A stretch of DNA of 64,000 nt from Janthinobacterium sp. (GTDB lineage Bacteria; Pseudomonadota; Gammaproteobacteria; Burkholderiales; Burkholderiaceae_D). The stretch spans positions 1 to 64,000 of the forward strand of contig PKWL01000014.1 of the NCBI GenBank assembly GCA_003133225.1, read 5' to 3'. The notes below the pieces were generated by a model. That model did not search any database. It saw nothing but the letters and a program-made list of their open reading frames with translations, and had not been told where the DNA came from. A program made the translations under genes and the position numbers. Positions 13,130-22,942 of the stretch are shown here, piece after piece (the stretch's first letter is position 1; the number at the start of each line of letters is the position of its first letter).

Positions 13130-13790
13130 TTTCGTGTTTAACTTGCGCGCTGTGCTGGAAGGCAATATCTTGGACGAATCCAACTTTTCCAAAGACAGGA
13201 AAGTCGATTGCTTATTGAGGACCGTGACGGACGTCAAAGTGGCGCCCGTTGGCGCGCGAAGGCCGCTGCGTGGGGTCGGCATTTGACCTCGTCCAGAAAG
13301 AGTTCGCCGTCATCGACACTGGGGCAAAGTCGAGACGAGCCGCCTTTATCACGGCGCCGAAGCGGAGCTGGCCATGTCCCAGCGCGACCATAAGAGGTGG
13401 CCCATCTTGGCCATTAAAAATCGTGCACCGCACAAACGAGGCGCTCCACCCACTCCGGGCGCGTATCGCACTGGCCGTTGATGCCGCCGCACTCGGCGAT
13501 GTCAAAGCTGGAACTCGCCAAAACCAACATGGCAAAGTCCGTTCTTGATGCGACTCCCGTCGTCCTGCCAAAGAATACTAAAAACCAAGGCCGATTACGA
13601 CCAGAGCCTGGCACGAAGAAGTGGGCGAAAGATGGACCTCCCAAATCCGTTCGAATTGCGGCACGTCGCCAGACTCGAGACCAAAAGCCAGCGTAGAGCT
13701 TGGAATAAGGAACTGGACTTGTTCGGCTCGTGATTGTGTGCATGATCGCGATATGAATGCTGCGATGCTTGTCGCGGGCGGCGCCAACTG
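13130..13790 (+). pseudogene. Decayed TnpB (IS200/IS605-type) gene
   Basis: Fragments of one TnpB protein appear in order but in changing frames. TDVKVAP is near 13230, VETSRLYHGAEAELAMSQR near 13329-13385, LELAKTNMAKSVLDA near 13505-13550, LKTKADY near 13580, then SNCGTSPDSRPK and IRNWTCSARDCVHDRDMNAA near 13650-13765. The last is the zinc-finger and final RuvC segment (HDRD..NAA) of TnpB. At least five frame changes are needed, and one zinc-finger cysteine region reads CSARDC instead of CSxCG. TnpB proteins are RNA-guided nucleases of IS200/IS605 elements; this copy cannot be active. No TnpA gene is seen. Confidence 0.85.
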
Positions 13791-14489
13791 CCGCCAGCAA
13801 AACTCGGAAGGCGCGAACCAATTCGCCCTAAGCGCAACTGGGCGCTAAAACCTCCACGATGCTTCATCCACACCGGAAATCAACTTGAAAAATTCGTTCT
13901 AGATAAAAGCGCTGGGCGAACCCCGTCTTACGCGCGCGCCGGCAGTCTGAACCTGTGAACCAGCCGTCGCGCAGCCCGTTTATGTTGGCGTCCGCGCAGT
14001 TGACCAAGCCCGCCCTGCGCATTCCCGTCATGAGCATTTGCAGGTCGTCAATGCGGCCAAACACGGAGACACCTAAGTTAGTGCGTCCTGTTAATTTGAA
14101 AATTTGCTTTTTAAAACTTGAGTTTTTAATAACACGTTGGCGAGGCGTAAGGTTACCCGCAGTACCGGCCGGCGGCTGCCGCTACCTTGCAAAGAAAGTG
14201 GTGCACGCGACGCGCGTCAGTTAAAAATAGAGTATGAAAGACGGCTCCAACCGCATCAACACCGGCGTGCGAGTCGTAGCGCACGCCTTTGAATAAAACG
14301 GTGGACGGCGGCATTCGCCGCGTCAGCAGAGCTCGGCCTCCCAGTGCAAAAACGGGTCTTCGCGAAAATGATGCGCCACGTTCCGCCCGAAGCTTTGTAA
14401 CAAGGGCTCCCCTGCCCCGCCGGCCCGCAGCCTTGTTTACGCGCAGAAACTACTAAGAAGCATTCGTTTGATGGCACCCGTTTCCTCGG

Positions 14490-14522
14490 GCCTGCATGCG
14501 TCATTGCATGAGGCATGCAGGC
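14490..14522. repeat. Inverted repeat, possible hairpin
   Basis: GCCTGCATGC and GCATGCAGGC form a perfect 10-bp stem around a 13-base loop. It lies 132 bases past the livM stop. A short T-rich stretch follows only on the plus strand, so it is a poor terminator for the liv operon. Confidence 0.5.
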
Positions 14523-14653
14523 TTTGTACTTTCGGAAGGTGCCGCCCCCATAGCAGCCAAGGCGCAGCCACCCGGGTGACCTGCGCCTCGCTAGGACGGC
14601 AAGCCCAGCCAACCTGCGCCACGCCCGCGCGCATGGGGGCGTCTTCCCGTCAT

Positions 14654-15634
14654 TTAGGCGGGCCGATTGGCCACCTTGCGGCCGAAGAAGGCGATGATCT
14701 CACCTACAATGCCGCGCCGAAACAACAACACGCAAGCGATGAAAATAAGACCGGTTACCAGACCCACCGATTCGCCCAGCGCATTGAACCACTCGATTCC
14801 AGTCAACGCGGCCAAAAAGGCGCCGAGGTCGCCCAGCTTGTTTTCCAGAACGATGATGACGACGGCTCCGACAATGGGCCCGGCAAGGGTTCCCATGCCA
14901 CCTACCAGCGTCATCAGGATGACCAGCCCGGACATGGCCCAGTGGACATCGGTCAGCGTCTCGAACCCTAGCACCAGGGTCTTCGTTGCGCCAGCCAGGC
15001 CAGCCAGGGCGGCCGAAAGGACAAAGGCAAGCAGTTTGTATTTATTGACGTCGTAGCCGAGGGAAATGGCACGCGGCTCGTTTTCCTTAATCGCCTTCAA
15101 GACCTGCCCGAACGGAGAATGCACGGTGCGCTGAATCAAGGCGAAACCGCCGATGACAATAGCCAATACCACGTAATACAGCGTGGTATCGTTGCTCAGG
15201 TCGACCATTCCCAGCATCTTGCCGCGAGGCACGCCCTGCAGGCCATCTTCGCCACCGGTAAATGGCAGGCGCAGCGCCGCAAAATACACCATCTGCGCCA
15301 GTGCCAGAGTGATCATGGTGAAGTAAATTCCTTGGCGCCGGATTGCCAGGCTGCCGATTACCAGACCGATCAGGGCGCCGGCGCCGGTCCCGAGCAGCAA
15401 ACTAACTTCCACGGGCAGGCCCAAAGTCCTCAGCGCATAACCGGCGACATACCCTGCCGCGCCGAAAAATGCGGCGTGGCCGAATGAAAGCAGACCGGTA
15501 AAGCCGATCAGCAAATTGAAGGCGCAGGCAAACAGCGCAAAGCACAATAACTTCATCAGGAAAACGGGATATCCGACGAAGGGCGCGCCCAAGGCGAGCG
15601 CGACCAACATGGCATAAGCGATCTTTTTCTTCAT
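14654..15634 (-). CDS. livM: Branched-chain amino acid ABC transporter, permease LivM
   Basis: 326-residue inner-membrane permease of the LivM type. Multiple hydrophobic helices are visible, with the family sequence FGHAAFFGAAGYVAGY near residues 53-68 and the EAA-like loop ENEPRAISLGYDVNKYKLLAFV. It pairs with LivH to form the channel. Last gene of a livG-F-K-H-M operon. Confidence 0.93.
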   Translation of the reverse strand: MKKKIAYAMLVALALGAPFVGYPVFLMKLLCFALFACAFNLLIGFTGLLSFGHAAFFGAAGYVAGYALRTLGLPVEVSLLLGTGAGALIGLVIGSLAIRRQGIYFTMITLALAQMVYFAALRLPFTGGEDGLQGVPRGKMLGMVDLSNDTTLYYVVLAIVIGGFALIQRTVHSPFGQVLKAIKENEPRAISLGYDVNKYKLLAFVLSAALAGLAGATKTLVLGFETLTDVHWAMSGLVILMTLVGGMGTLAGPIVGAVVIIVLENKLGDLGAFLAALTGIEWFNALGESVGLVTGLIFIACVLLFRRGIVGEIIAFFGRKVANRPA

Positions 15635-15722
15635 CTTGAATTTCCCAATCCTAAATGTTGCGGCACCAGCTTCAAGCGGCTATGTGTAGTTGCCTATGGG
15701 TAAGCATTTAACAGCGACGCGA

Positions 15723-16607
15723 CTAATTCTCTTTGCCAAATAAACCGGCCGGCCGCAGCAGCAACACAATAACCATCACGACGAAGACGACGGTGGCCGA
15801 TCCTTCCGGATAAAATACACGGGTCAAGCCCTCGATGACACCCAGGCCGAGGCCGGTCAGGATCGAACCCATGATCGAGCCCATGCCGCCTATTACGACC
15901 ACCGCGAACACGACGATGATCAAGTTCGAGCCCATCAAGGGGGAGACCTGGATGATGGGCGCCGCCAACACGCCGGCAAACCCGGCCAGTGCCACGCCAA
16001 AGCCATAGGTGAGGCTCACCATCAATGGCACGTTGATGCCAAACGCTTCCACCAGTTTCGGGTTTTCCGTGCCGGCCCGAAGGTAAGATCCAAGCTTGGT
16101 TTTCTCGATCACGAACCAAGTAGCCAGACAGACAGCCAGCGAAGCGAGCACGACCCAGGCGCGATAATTCGGCAGGACCATGAAACCGAGGTCGGTGGAA
16201 CCGGCCAGCAGCGCAGGTACTTCAAACGGTTGGCCGGAGACGCCGTAAAAGGAGCGAAACACTCCTTCAAGCAACAGCGTAATGCCAAAAGTGAGCAACA
16301 GGCCATACAAATGATCAAGCTTGTATAACCAGCGCAGCATGGTTCTCTCGATAATGATGCCAAATCCAGCGACCAGCAGTGGCGCCACCATCAACATCAC
16401 CCAATAACTTAGGCCAAAGTAAGTCATTCCCATCCAGGCCAGGAAGGCGCCCGTCATATACAGTGCGCCATGGGCGAAATTAATGACGTTGAGCAGTCCA
16501 AAAATGACGGCCAGGCCAAGCGATAGCATGGCATAAAACGAGCCGTTGACGAGGCCGAGTAACAACTGGCTCAACATGGCTTGCAAAGGAACGCCGAAAA
16601 TTTGCAT
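15723..16607 (-). CDS. livH: Branched-chain amino acid ABC transporter, permease LivH
   Basis: 294-residue LivH-type permease. It opens with LLLGLVNGSFYAMLSLGLAV and holds NFAHGALYMTGAFLAW, both typical of the family. The cytoplasmic coupling loop is near ENPKLVEAFGINVPLMVSLTYG. It is 88 bases upstream of livM and 128 bases downstream of the binding-protein gene. Confidence 0.94.
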   Translation of the reverse strand: MQIFGVPLQAMLSQLLLGLVNGSFYAMLSLGLAVIFGLLNVINFAHGALYMTGAFLAWMGMTYFGLSYWVMLMVAPLLVAGFGIIIERTMLRWLYKLDHLYGLLLTFGITLLLEGVFRSFYGVSGQPFEVPALLAGSTDLGFMVLPNYRAWVVLASLAVCLATWFVIEKTKLGSYLRAGTENPKLVEAFGINVPLMVSLTYGFGVALAGFAGVLAAPIIQVSPLMGSNLIIVVFAVVVIGGMGSIMGSILTGLGLGVIEGLTRVFYPEGSATVVFVVMVIVLLLRPAGLFGKEN

Positions 16608-16735
16608 GGCATCACAATATAAAAATCACCAAACCTGCTGGCGAAGGATAGAAAGAGGCGGCCCGGATGGTGCAAAACGAGCGCGCTCAGCTAAGACGCC
16701 GGAGGCCGCCGGCTAGTTCCCCTGTTTGATGCCCC

Positions 16736-17941
16736 CTATTTCCAGAGCGAGCACTTAGATTCGGCCTTGGTCAGGTACGCTTGCGCGCCGGGCACCGTCG
16801 CCACAAGCTTGTAGTAATCCCACGGATATTTCGACTCCGACGGCTTTTTCACTTCCATCAAATACATATCGTGGACCATGCGCCCATCCGGACGAATTTC
16901 GCCGCCCTTGGTAAACATGTCGTTGATCTTGGTCTTCTTCAAGTAGGCCATGACCTTGTCGGAATCATCGGTACCGAGCACCTTGACGGCTTTCAGGTAA
17001 TTTGCCGTGGCGGAGTAGTCGGCCGCCTGCAGCATCGACGGTTCCTTTTTCATCTTATCGAAATAGCGCTTGGACCAGGCCCGCGTTTCTCCATTCATGT
17101 CCCAGTACCAGCCCGTTGTCAGGAACATGCCTTGGGTCAGTTTCAGTCCCAGCGAGTGGACGTCATTAATGAATATGAGCAGCCCGGCCAGCTTCATGGT
17201 CTTGGTGATGCCAAATTCGTTGGCGGCCTTGATGCTATTGATGGCGTCGCCGCCAGCATTGGCCAAACCTAGGATCTGGGCCTTCGATGCTTGCGCCTGC
17301 AATAGAAACGAAGAGAAGTCCGAGGCGGACAATGGGTGTTTGACGCTGCCCAGCACTTTGCCGCCGGCGGCCTTGACCACGTCCGCGGTATCCTTTTCCA
17401 GCGACTGGCCAAAAGCATAGTCGGCGGTCAAGAAGTACCAGCTCTTGCCGCCTTGCTTGACGATCGCGCCACCGGTCCCGCGCGCCAGCGCAACGGTGTC
17501 ATAAGCGTAGTGCACCGTGTACGGCGAGCATTCTTCATTGGTCAGGCGCGATGAACCGGCACCGATCGCGATGAAGATTTTTTTCTTTTCCGCCGCCACT
17601 TTTGCCATCGCCAGGTCGGCACCGGAGTTGGTGCCGCCAATTAGCAAATCGACGCCTTGCCGGTCAAACCATTCGCGCGCTTTAGAGGCGGCGATATCGG
17701 CCTTGTTCTGGTGGTCGGCCACGATGAACTCGACTTTTTTCCCGGGCAGAACCACGCCCGCATCAGCAATCGCCATTTTGATTGCTTCGGCGCCGCCTTG
17801 TCCATCGACATCGGAATAAACGCCCGATAGGTCGGAGATGAAGCCAACCTTGATTGTAGAGCCAGATAATTGGGCATGGGCAGCAACGGAAACACCCATT
17901 GCACAGAGGACGGCGGCGATGGCGACTGCTTTAATTTTCAT
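16736..17941 (-). CDS. ABC transporter substrate-binding protein, LivK-like
   Basis: 401-residue periplasmic binding protein of the Leu/Ile/Val-binding superfamily (Peripla_BP_6). A signal peptide MKIKAVAIAAVLCAMGVSVA ends near AHAQ. The mature domain opens IKVGFISDLSGVYSDVDGQG, the ligand-pocket strand. The protein is longer than classic LivK and belongs to the branch common in Burkholderiales whose ligands include amino acids, amides and aromatic acids, so the ligand is not certain. It lies inside the liv operon. Confidence 0.9.
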   Translation of the reverse strand: MKIKAVAIAAVLCAMGVSVAAHAQLSGSTIKVGFISDLSGVYSDVDGQGGAEAIKMAIADAGVVLPGKKVEFIVADHQNKADIAASKAREWFDRQGVDLLIGGTNSGADLAMAKVAAEKKKIFIAIGAGSSRLTNEECSPYTVHYAYDTVALARGTGGAIVKQGGKSWYFLTADYAFGQSLEKDTADVVKAAGGKVLGSVKHPLSASDFSSFLLQAQASKAQILGLANAGGDAINSIKAANEFGITKTMKLAGLLIFINDVHSLGLKLTQGMFLTTGWYWDMNGETRAWSKRYFDKMKKEPSMLQAADYSATANYLKAVKVLGTDDSDKVMAYLKKTKINDMFTKGGEIRPDGRMVHDMYLMEVKKPSESKYPWDYYKLVATVPGAQAYLTKAESKCSLWK

Positions 17942-18005
17942 TTGATCTCCATTTGAAGGAATTGTTATTGTTCAATAAAGGTAAAGTCAAACAGGTTCGC
18001 TGGAA

Positions 18006-18716
18006 TTAAACGCCCAGCAGCTGGGTCAACACCGGCATCTTAACGTCCAATTCAGATGCCGCGAAGGTCTCAACGATCTGACCGTGCTCCATCACGTAAA
18101 ACCGGTCCGCCAGCGGCGCTGCGAACCGAAAATTCTGTTCCACCATGACGATCGTATAGCCCTTCGTTTTGAGCGTCCTAATCATGCGTGCCAAGCCTTG
18201 CACGATCACCGGCGCCAAGCCTTCTGAAATCTCGTCAAGCAGCAGCAAGCGGGCGCCGGTGCGCAAGATGCGCGCCACCGCCAGCATTTGCTGTTCGCCC
18301 CCCGACAGCCGGGTGCCCTGGCTGTGCTTGCGCTCTTCGAGGTTGGGGAACATGGCATACAGTTCGCCGATTGACATGCCTTTTTCGCCTGTCGCCAAGA
18401 TGGGCGGCAGCACCAAGTTCTCTTCCGTCGATAGGGACGAGAAAATGCCACGTTCTTCCGGGCAATAGGCGACCCCTAAGTGAGCGATTTTGTGTGTCGG
18501 CAAACCGATCGCTTGTACCCCGTTGACCTTGATTGATCCCTGGCGCGCGCCGGTCAAGCCCAAGATGGCGCGCAGCGTCGTGGTACGGCCGGCGCCGTTG
18601 CGGCCCAGCAAGGTCACCACCTCGCCCTGCGGCACTGACAAATTAACATCATGCAAGATGTGCGATTCGCCATACCAGGCGTTCAAGTTCAAAATTTCCA
18701 GGGCCGGCGCCATCAA
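18006..18716 (-). CDS. livF: ABC transporter ATP-binding protein LivF, Walker A lysine changed
   Basis: 236-residue ATPase of the LivF type. The signature LSGGEQQMLAVAR and Walker B LLLLDEISEGLAP are normal. Walker A reads GRNGAGRTT at residues 38-46, with Arg (codon CGT) in place of the usual catalytic lysine. The start codon overlaps the livG stop (ATG at 18716-18714, TGA at 18715-18713), showing coupling. A second ATG directly follows the first, so the true start could be one codon later. Confidence 0.93.
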   Translation of the reverse strand: MMAPALEILNLNAWYGESHILHDVNLSVPQGEVVTLLGRNGAGRTTTLRAILGLTGARQGSIKVNGVQAIGLPTHKIAHLGVAYCPEERGIFSSLSTEENLVLPPILATGEKGMSIGELYAMFPNLEERKHSQGTRLSGGEQQMLAVARILRTGARLLLLDEISEGLAPVIVQGLARMIRTLKTKGYTIVMVEQNFRFAAPLADRFYVMEHGQIVETFAASELDVKMPVLTQLLGV

Positions 18717-19477
18717 TGGGCTCCTTCTAGCTGAGTGGTGCCCATATATGCTTCCATCACCTGTGGATTTCCTGAAACTTGGGCGTACGTGCCTTCTGCC
18801 AATATTGCGCCACGCTGCAAAACGGAGATCCTGTCGCAGATGCCAGAAACGACACTCATATTATGTTCCACCATCAAAATGGTGCGCCCGGTCGACACTT
18901 TTTTGATCAGCTCGGTGACGCGGTGGACGTCTTCATGTCCCATGCCCTGGGTGGGCTCGTCGAGCAACATCAGTGCCGGTTCCATCGCCAGAGTCGTCGC
19001 TATTTCAAGCGCGCGTTTGCGGCCGTATGGCATGTCAACGGTAATGGTGTCGGCAAATTCGCTCAAATCGACTTCGTCTAACAACTGCATCGCACGCCCG
19101 TTCAATTGCGACAAAGAACGTTCGCTCTGCCAGAAATGAAACGACGTGCCTAGCTGGCGCTGCAACCCGATGCGCACGTTTTGCAGCACACTCAAGTGTG
19201 GAAAGACAGCAGAAATCTGGAACGAACGGATCACCCCCATGCGCGCAATTTGCGCCGGCTGGGCGGCGGTGATGTCGTTACCGTCAAATAAGATTTGACC
19301 AGAAGTCGGGACTAGAAATTTGGTCAGCAAATTAAAGCAGGTTGTCTTTCCGGCTCCGTTGGGACCGATCAGCGCGTGGATGTGACCACGCTGAATCTTC
19401 AGGTTCACATTGTTTACGGCGGTGAACCCTTTAAATTCCTTGAACAAATTTCTCGTTTCCAAGATAACGTTGGACAT
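18713..19477 (-). CDS. livG: Branched-chain amino acid ABC transporter, ATP-binding LivG
   Basis: 254-residue ATPase of the LivG type. Walker A GPNGAGKTTCFNLLT carries the normal lysine, the signature region is PYGRKRALEIATTLA (the divergent form common in LivG), and Walker B is LMLLDEPTQGMGHED. First gene of the operon and coupled to livF by a short overlap. The promoter should lie in the 600-base gap upstream. Confidence 0.95.
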   Translation of the reverse strand: MSNVILETRNLFKEFKGFTAVNNVNLKIQRGHIHALIGPNGAGKTTCFNLLTKFLVPTSGQILFDGNDITAAQPAQIARMGVIRSFQISAVFPHLSVLQNVRIGLQRQLGTSFHFWQSERSLSQLNGRAMQLLDEVDLSEFADTITVDMPYGRKRALEIATTLAMEPALMLLDEPTQGMGHEDVHRVTELIKKVSTGRTILMVEHNMSVVSGICDRISVLQRGAILAEGTYAQVSGNPQVMEAYMGTTQLEGAH

Positions 19478-20103
19478 CGTATCTCCTAATGGTTCTTATC
19501 CGTGCCCCAGCAACGCCTCAGCGCGGCGCCGCAAGAGCCGATCCCGTGCAAATCGATACGCTCCCGGCATGAAAGCCGGCGCGGCCCGTCATGCAACGAC
19601 TTTTGAATAATCGGCGCGCGCTCCCCGAAAATGCCGATGCAGCAGCTCAACGGATGCTTGAGCGCGCTTCGTCTCCCAAACCCGCATGCGTTCCCTTTTT
19701 TCGCTGGGCAGCGGTGCGCCGCGGCCCGGGGCGTCCGCAACGAGAAGCGCAGGAACGACTTTATCCGCAAACAAACGCCGCATAGGCCTCGGGCGTTCCC
19801 TTGTAGCGCGCCTTGCAGTGGCGCCGGCCGCGTCAACATCACAAAGCGCACGGGCGATGCGGGTGGGTCGTCATTCAAAACCATGCTCACATCCAGGTTG
19901 ATTGCCACATGACCAACTACCGCGTTACACCGGCGCAGATGGGCGGCGCTTGCGAGAATCGGAGGACTTTTAGACCGAAGACATTGGTCTTAAGCAATAT
20001 ACACAGATTATTTTTTTCCAACAATACAGTAAAAAACAATCACGGTGAGCGCCGCCGGCAGATGAGGCTCAAACGTTGTCGAAATATCGACCAACGAAAT
20101 GAA
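19478..20103. other. Intergenic stretch upstream of the liv operon
   Basis: No gene of a known family was recognised. A minus-strand open frame of about 140 codons (19486-19908) and shorter frames overlap each other and show no family match by eye. The liv promoter is expected here. Confidence 0.4.
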
Positions 20104-21744
20104 TTACCGCCACGCCAGTTGAATCATGATCGCGGCCTTTTCTGCGATCATCATGGTGGGCGAATTGGTGTTGCCGGACGTGATGGTAGGCATTACCGAC
20201 GCATCGACCACGCGCAATCTGGCCACACCAATCACGCGCAAGGTGCTGTCGACGACCGCCGTCGCATCGCCGCGCCGCCCCATCTTGCAAGTGCCTACCG
20301 GATGGAAGATCGTGGTTCCGATCAAGCTGGCGGCCACGGCTAATTCGTCCTCACTGCGGTAACCAACTCCCGGCTTGAATTCCTCTGGTTTATAGGGGCG
20401 CAGCGCCGGCGCCGCCACGATTTGGCGGGTTAAGGTAAGCGCGGCGGCGGCCGTTTTCCGGTCTTGTTCCGTGCTGAGATAATTGGGTGTAATTTTGGGC
20501 GCAGCATATGGATCGTTCGAGGCGAGCCGCACATGACCACGCGCACTCGGTCGCAAATTACAGACGCTGGCTGTGAATGCGGGAAAAGTGTGCAGCGGAT
20601 CGCCAAATTTATCCAGAGACAGGGGCTGCACATGATATTGCAGGTTGGGCGTGGCTTGAGCGGCGTCAGACTTGACGAAAGCGCCCAGCTGCGACGGCGC
20701 CATCGACATCGGCCCGCTTTGAAACATCGCATATTGGAGCCCAATTTTCACCTTGCCTAGGAAATTGCTTGCCATGGTATTCAAGGTCTTGGCGCCTTGC
20801 ACTTTGAAGACCATGCGCAGTTGCAGATGGTCTTGCAGGTTATCGCCGACGGCGCCCGCATCAACGAGCGGCGCAATCCCATGTTGGCGTAACAAGGCGG
20901 CCGAACCGACTCCCGACAATTGCAGCAGATGGGGCGAGCCAAGCGCTCCCGCCGTCAATAATGTTTCACGCCTAGCTGATACGGACCAGCGAGCAGCTCC
21001 GTCGGTAAAAATAACGCCGCGGCACAACGGACCCTGCTCGCCTTGCTCGATCATCAGTCGCTCGACGTGGCAGCCGGTCATAATGGTCAGGTTTGGCCGC
21101 GCCGCCGCTGGCCGTAAGAACGCTTTTGCCGTATTCCAGCGAATACCGCGCCTTTGGTTGACGTCGAAATATCCGCAGCCGGCATTGTCACCACGATTAA
21201 AATCGTCCGTCTTGCTGATCCCGACCTGCTCGGCGGCATCGCGGAAGGCATCCAAAATCCGCCATGATAAACGCTGTTTTTCGACGCGCCACTCGCCTCC
21301 GACACCATGTTCAGGCGTGCCACCGCCATAGTAGTCTTCACTTTTTTTAAATAAAGGCAACACCTGGTCCCAGCGCCACGATGCATCACCGGTCAGCTCA
21401 GCCCAATGATCGTAATCGCGGGACTGGCCACGCATGTAAATCATCCCATTAATCGAGGAACTACCACCGAGCACTTTGCCACGCGGGTAATTTAGGCTGC
21501 GCCCACCCAAGCCGGCATCCGGTTCAGTACGGTATAGCCAGTCTGTGCGCGGATTACCGATGCAATGCAAATACCCCACTGGAATATGTATCCACAAGTA
21601 ATTGTCCTTGCCCCCAGCCTCGATCAGTAAGACTGTCGCATCCTTATCACGCGTCAAACGGTTGGCCAGTACGCAACCTGCCGTACCGGCGCCCACGATG
21701 ATGTAGTCGTATTGGCCCGCCGATTCCAATGACTTCTCCCTCAC
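20104..21744 (-). CDS. GMC family oxidoreductase (choline/alcohol dehydrogenase-like)
   Basis: 546-residue flavoenzyme of the glucose-methanol-choline family. The FAD-binding motif YDYIIVGAGTAGCVLANRL is at residues 12-30. The GMC signature region RGKVLGGSSSINGMIYMRG follows. The catalytic His is in FHPVGTCKMG near residue 484. Such enzymes oxidise choline or medium- to long-chain alcohols to aldehydes; the sequence alone does not pick the substrate. No betaine-aldehyde dehydrogenase or BetI gene is next to it, which argues against a choline pathway operon. Confidence 0.92.
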   Translation of the reverse strand: MREKSLESAGQYDYIIVGAGTAGCVLANRLTRDKDATVLLIEAGGKDNYLWIHIPVGYLHCIGNPRTDWLYRTEPDAGLGGRSLNYPRGKVLGGSSSINGMIYMRGQSRDYDHWAELTGDASWRWDQVLPLFKKSEDYYGGGTPEHGVGGEWRVEKQRLSWRILDAFRDAAEQVGISKTDDFNRGDNAGCGYFDVNQRRGIRWNTAKAFLRPAAARPNLTIMTGCHVERLMIEQGEQGPLCRGVIFTDGAARWSVSARRETLLTAGALGSPHLLQLSGVGSAALLRQHGIAPLVDAGAVGDNLQDHLQLRMVFKVQGAKTLNTMASNFLGKVKIGLQYAMFQSGPMSMAPSQLGAFVKSDAAQATPNLQYHVQPLSLDKFGDPLHTFPAFTASVCNLRPSARGHVRLASNDPYAAPKITPNYLSTEQDRKTAAAALTLTRQIVAAPALRPYKPEEFKPGVGYRSEDELAVAASLIGTTIFHPVGTCKMGRRGDATAVVDSTLRVIGVARLRVVDASVMPTITSGNTNSPTMMIAEKAAIMIQLAWR

Positions 21745-22194
21745 GCTATGCTATTCGGATGCCAACTAGGCACTAATGTTCACTTATTTCGCGACCGAGA
21801 TCTTTAGCAGAACCAAATTTACCTTGCTAGATTAACACCAGCACCAAGCCATAGGAATATTAATTTGTCGCCCGGCTCAGCGGCAGCGGGATGAATGCGG
21901 GCGCTGATGAAGTTACCCTGGTGCCCTGTACCGGGAACACTAACGCCTGCCTAATTTGCCTATGACGAAAGTCATAAAACGCGGCGCCAACAGTTGCCGG
22001 GCGTGGAAAAATAAGGATGCCCATGGTCCATTCATTCATGTCGTGAAATCGCATACGCCGAGCCGCGCAAGGAGCGAGCCGTATGGGAGGCAAAGGCCAA
22101 AACTTCTTGGCTCTACTGACCCCACGAGACTGACCGTCTTCCCCCGTTTGGCGAGACTTTCTCGCCGAACGTCGTTAAATCCAGCGCTAACCCA

Positions 22195-22400
22195 TGTGGA
22201 TAAACCTATGGATATCCACAGGCGCGCTTTGTGATTAAATAAGACATTTTGAAACATCTTTTTTTTGTTCAGAAATAGCTCCTCACGAATACACGGCTTA
22301 CTCCTGGCTTATGCGGCTGGCAAGCGCTTGATTTCATTTTGGTTTACCTACTTATCCACAGAAAATGCCTACGTTTACTACTACTACTATTTATAAATAT
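22195..22400 (+). other. Origin-like module A (DnaA boxes, trio tract, AT-rich unwinding sequence)
   Basis: In order: TGTGGATAA at 22195 (perfect DnaA box, reverse), ATATCCACA at 22212 (near box), TGTGATTAA at 22230 (weak box), AATACACG at 22288, and TTATCCACA at 22352 (perfect box, forward). Thirteen bases further on comes TTTACTACTACTACTATTTA, a repeated TAC/TAT triplet tract like the DnaA-trio element, running into ATAAATAT. DnaA box, short spacer, trio tract and AT-rich DNA is the known layout of a bacterial origin unwinding region. Confidence 0.8.
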
Positions 22401-22503
22401 CGAACCAATTTTTAAAACCAAGACAAAAAAACCTAATTACCCGGTGCCAGATCTTCGGCAAAGCCAACGTCGCTTCGGCCCTGGAGACATGTCGGACCTT
22501 GGT

Positions 22504-22550
22504 CAACCTATCGGTTTGATGCACCAACCCCAACCTATCGGCTTGGTGCA
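22504..22550 (+). repeat. 27-base direct repeat, two copies
   Basis: CAACCTATCGG begins at 22504 and again at 22531; the two units differ at a few positions (GTTTGATGCA against GCTTGGTGCA). They lie between the two origin-like modules. No function is evident. Confidence 0.6.
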
Positions 22551-22942
22551 GTTGCATAATCCTGACAAACCTGGACAGGCGTGCCGAAGTGCGTCAATTT
22601 CTTAACGATTTTTGGGACGCCATCATTGGCTGTCCAGCGCCCGTCACCGTTCTGATGGGATGCCGCTTCCAGATTCAGCCGGTGACGTGGATTTACTATG
22701 CCCGCCCGCTCGCGTCTAGCATGCCCAGTTCCCATCCATCACAGACGGCCCACTCTAGCAATTTGTTCTTTGCAAGCGCTTTTTTTAAGGTGCTTGAACG
22801 GCCGGCCAGCGTCCACGCCATGGAAAATAAAGACTTTTCGCCGGCAACGAACCGTGCGGCTGCGCCGGCCTCGCGCCGTTCAAACCATCCAAGCTGGCGT
22901 CAGATCGAGTTGAGGCGGGACCTGCGACAGCGCGAAACTCGC

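Larger units (their letters stand above)
12780..14653. other. Gene-poor stretch with transposon remains
   Basis: No intact gene is supported across these 1.9 kb. The part from about 13130 to 13790 is a decayed TnpB gene, listed separately. A 10-bp inverted repeat lies near 14490-14522, also listed. Short open frames elsewhere look like noise. The right end abuts the livM stop. Confidence 0.6.

Noticed and set aside
13864-14064. Minus-strand 66-codon frame after the TnpB relic
   Set aside because: No homologue recognised and no start signal; it probably belongs to decayed mobile DNA.
14490-14522. Hairpin as the terminator of the liv operon
   Set aside because: It lies 132 bases past livM and lacks a T-run in the direction of the operon.
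19486-19908. 140-codon minus-strand open frame upstream of livG as a gene
   Set aside because: No family match, many Cys, Arg and Pro residues as expected from a shifted GC-rich frame, and no ribosome site.
22535-22735. Minus-strand 66-codon frame between the two origin modules as a small gene
   Set aside because: No start signal, no recognised family, and it lies across diverged spacer DNA.
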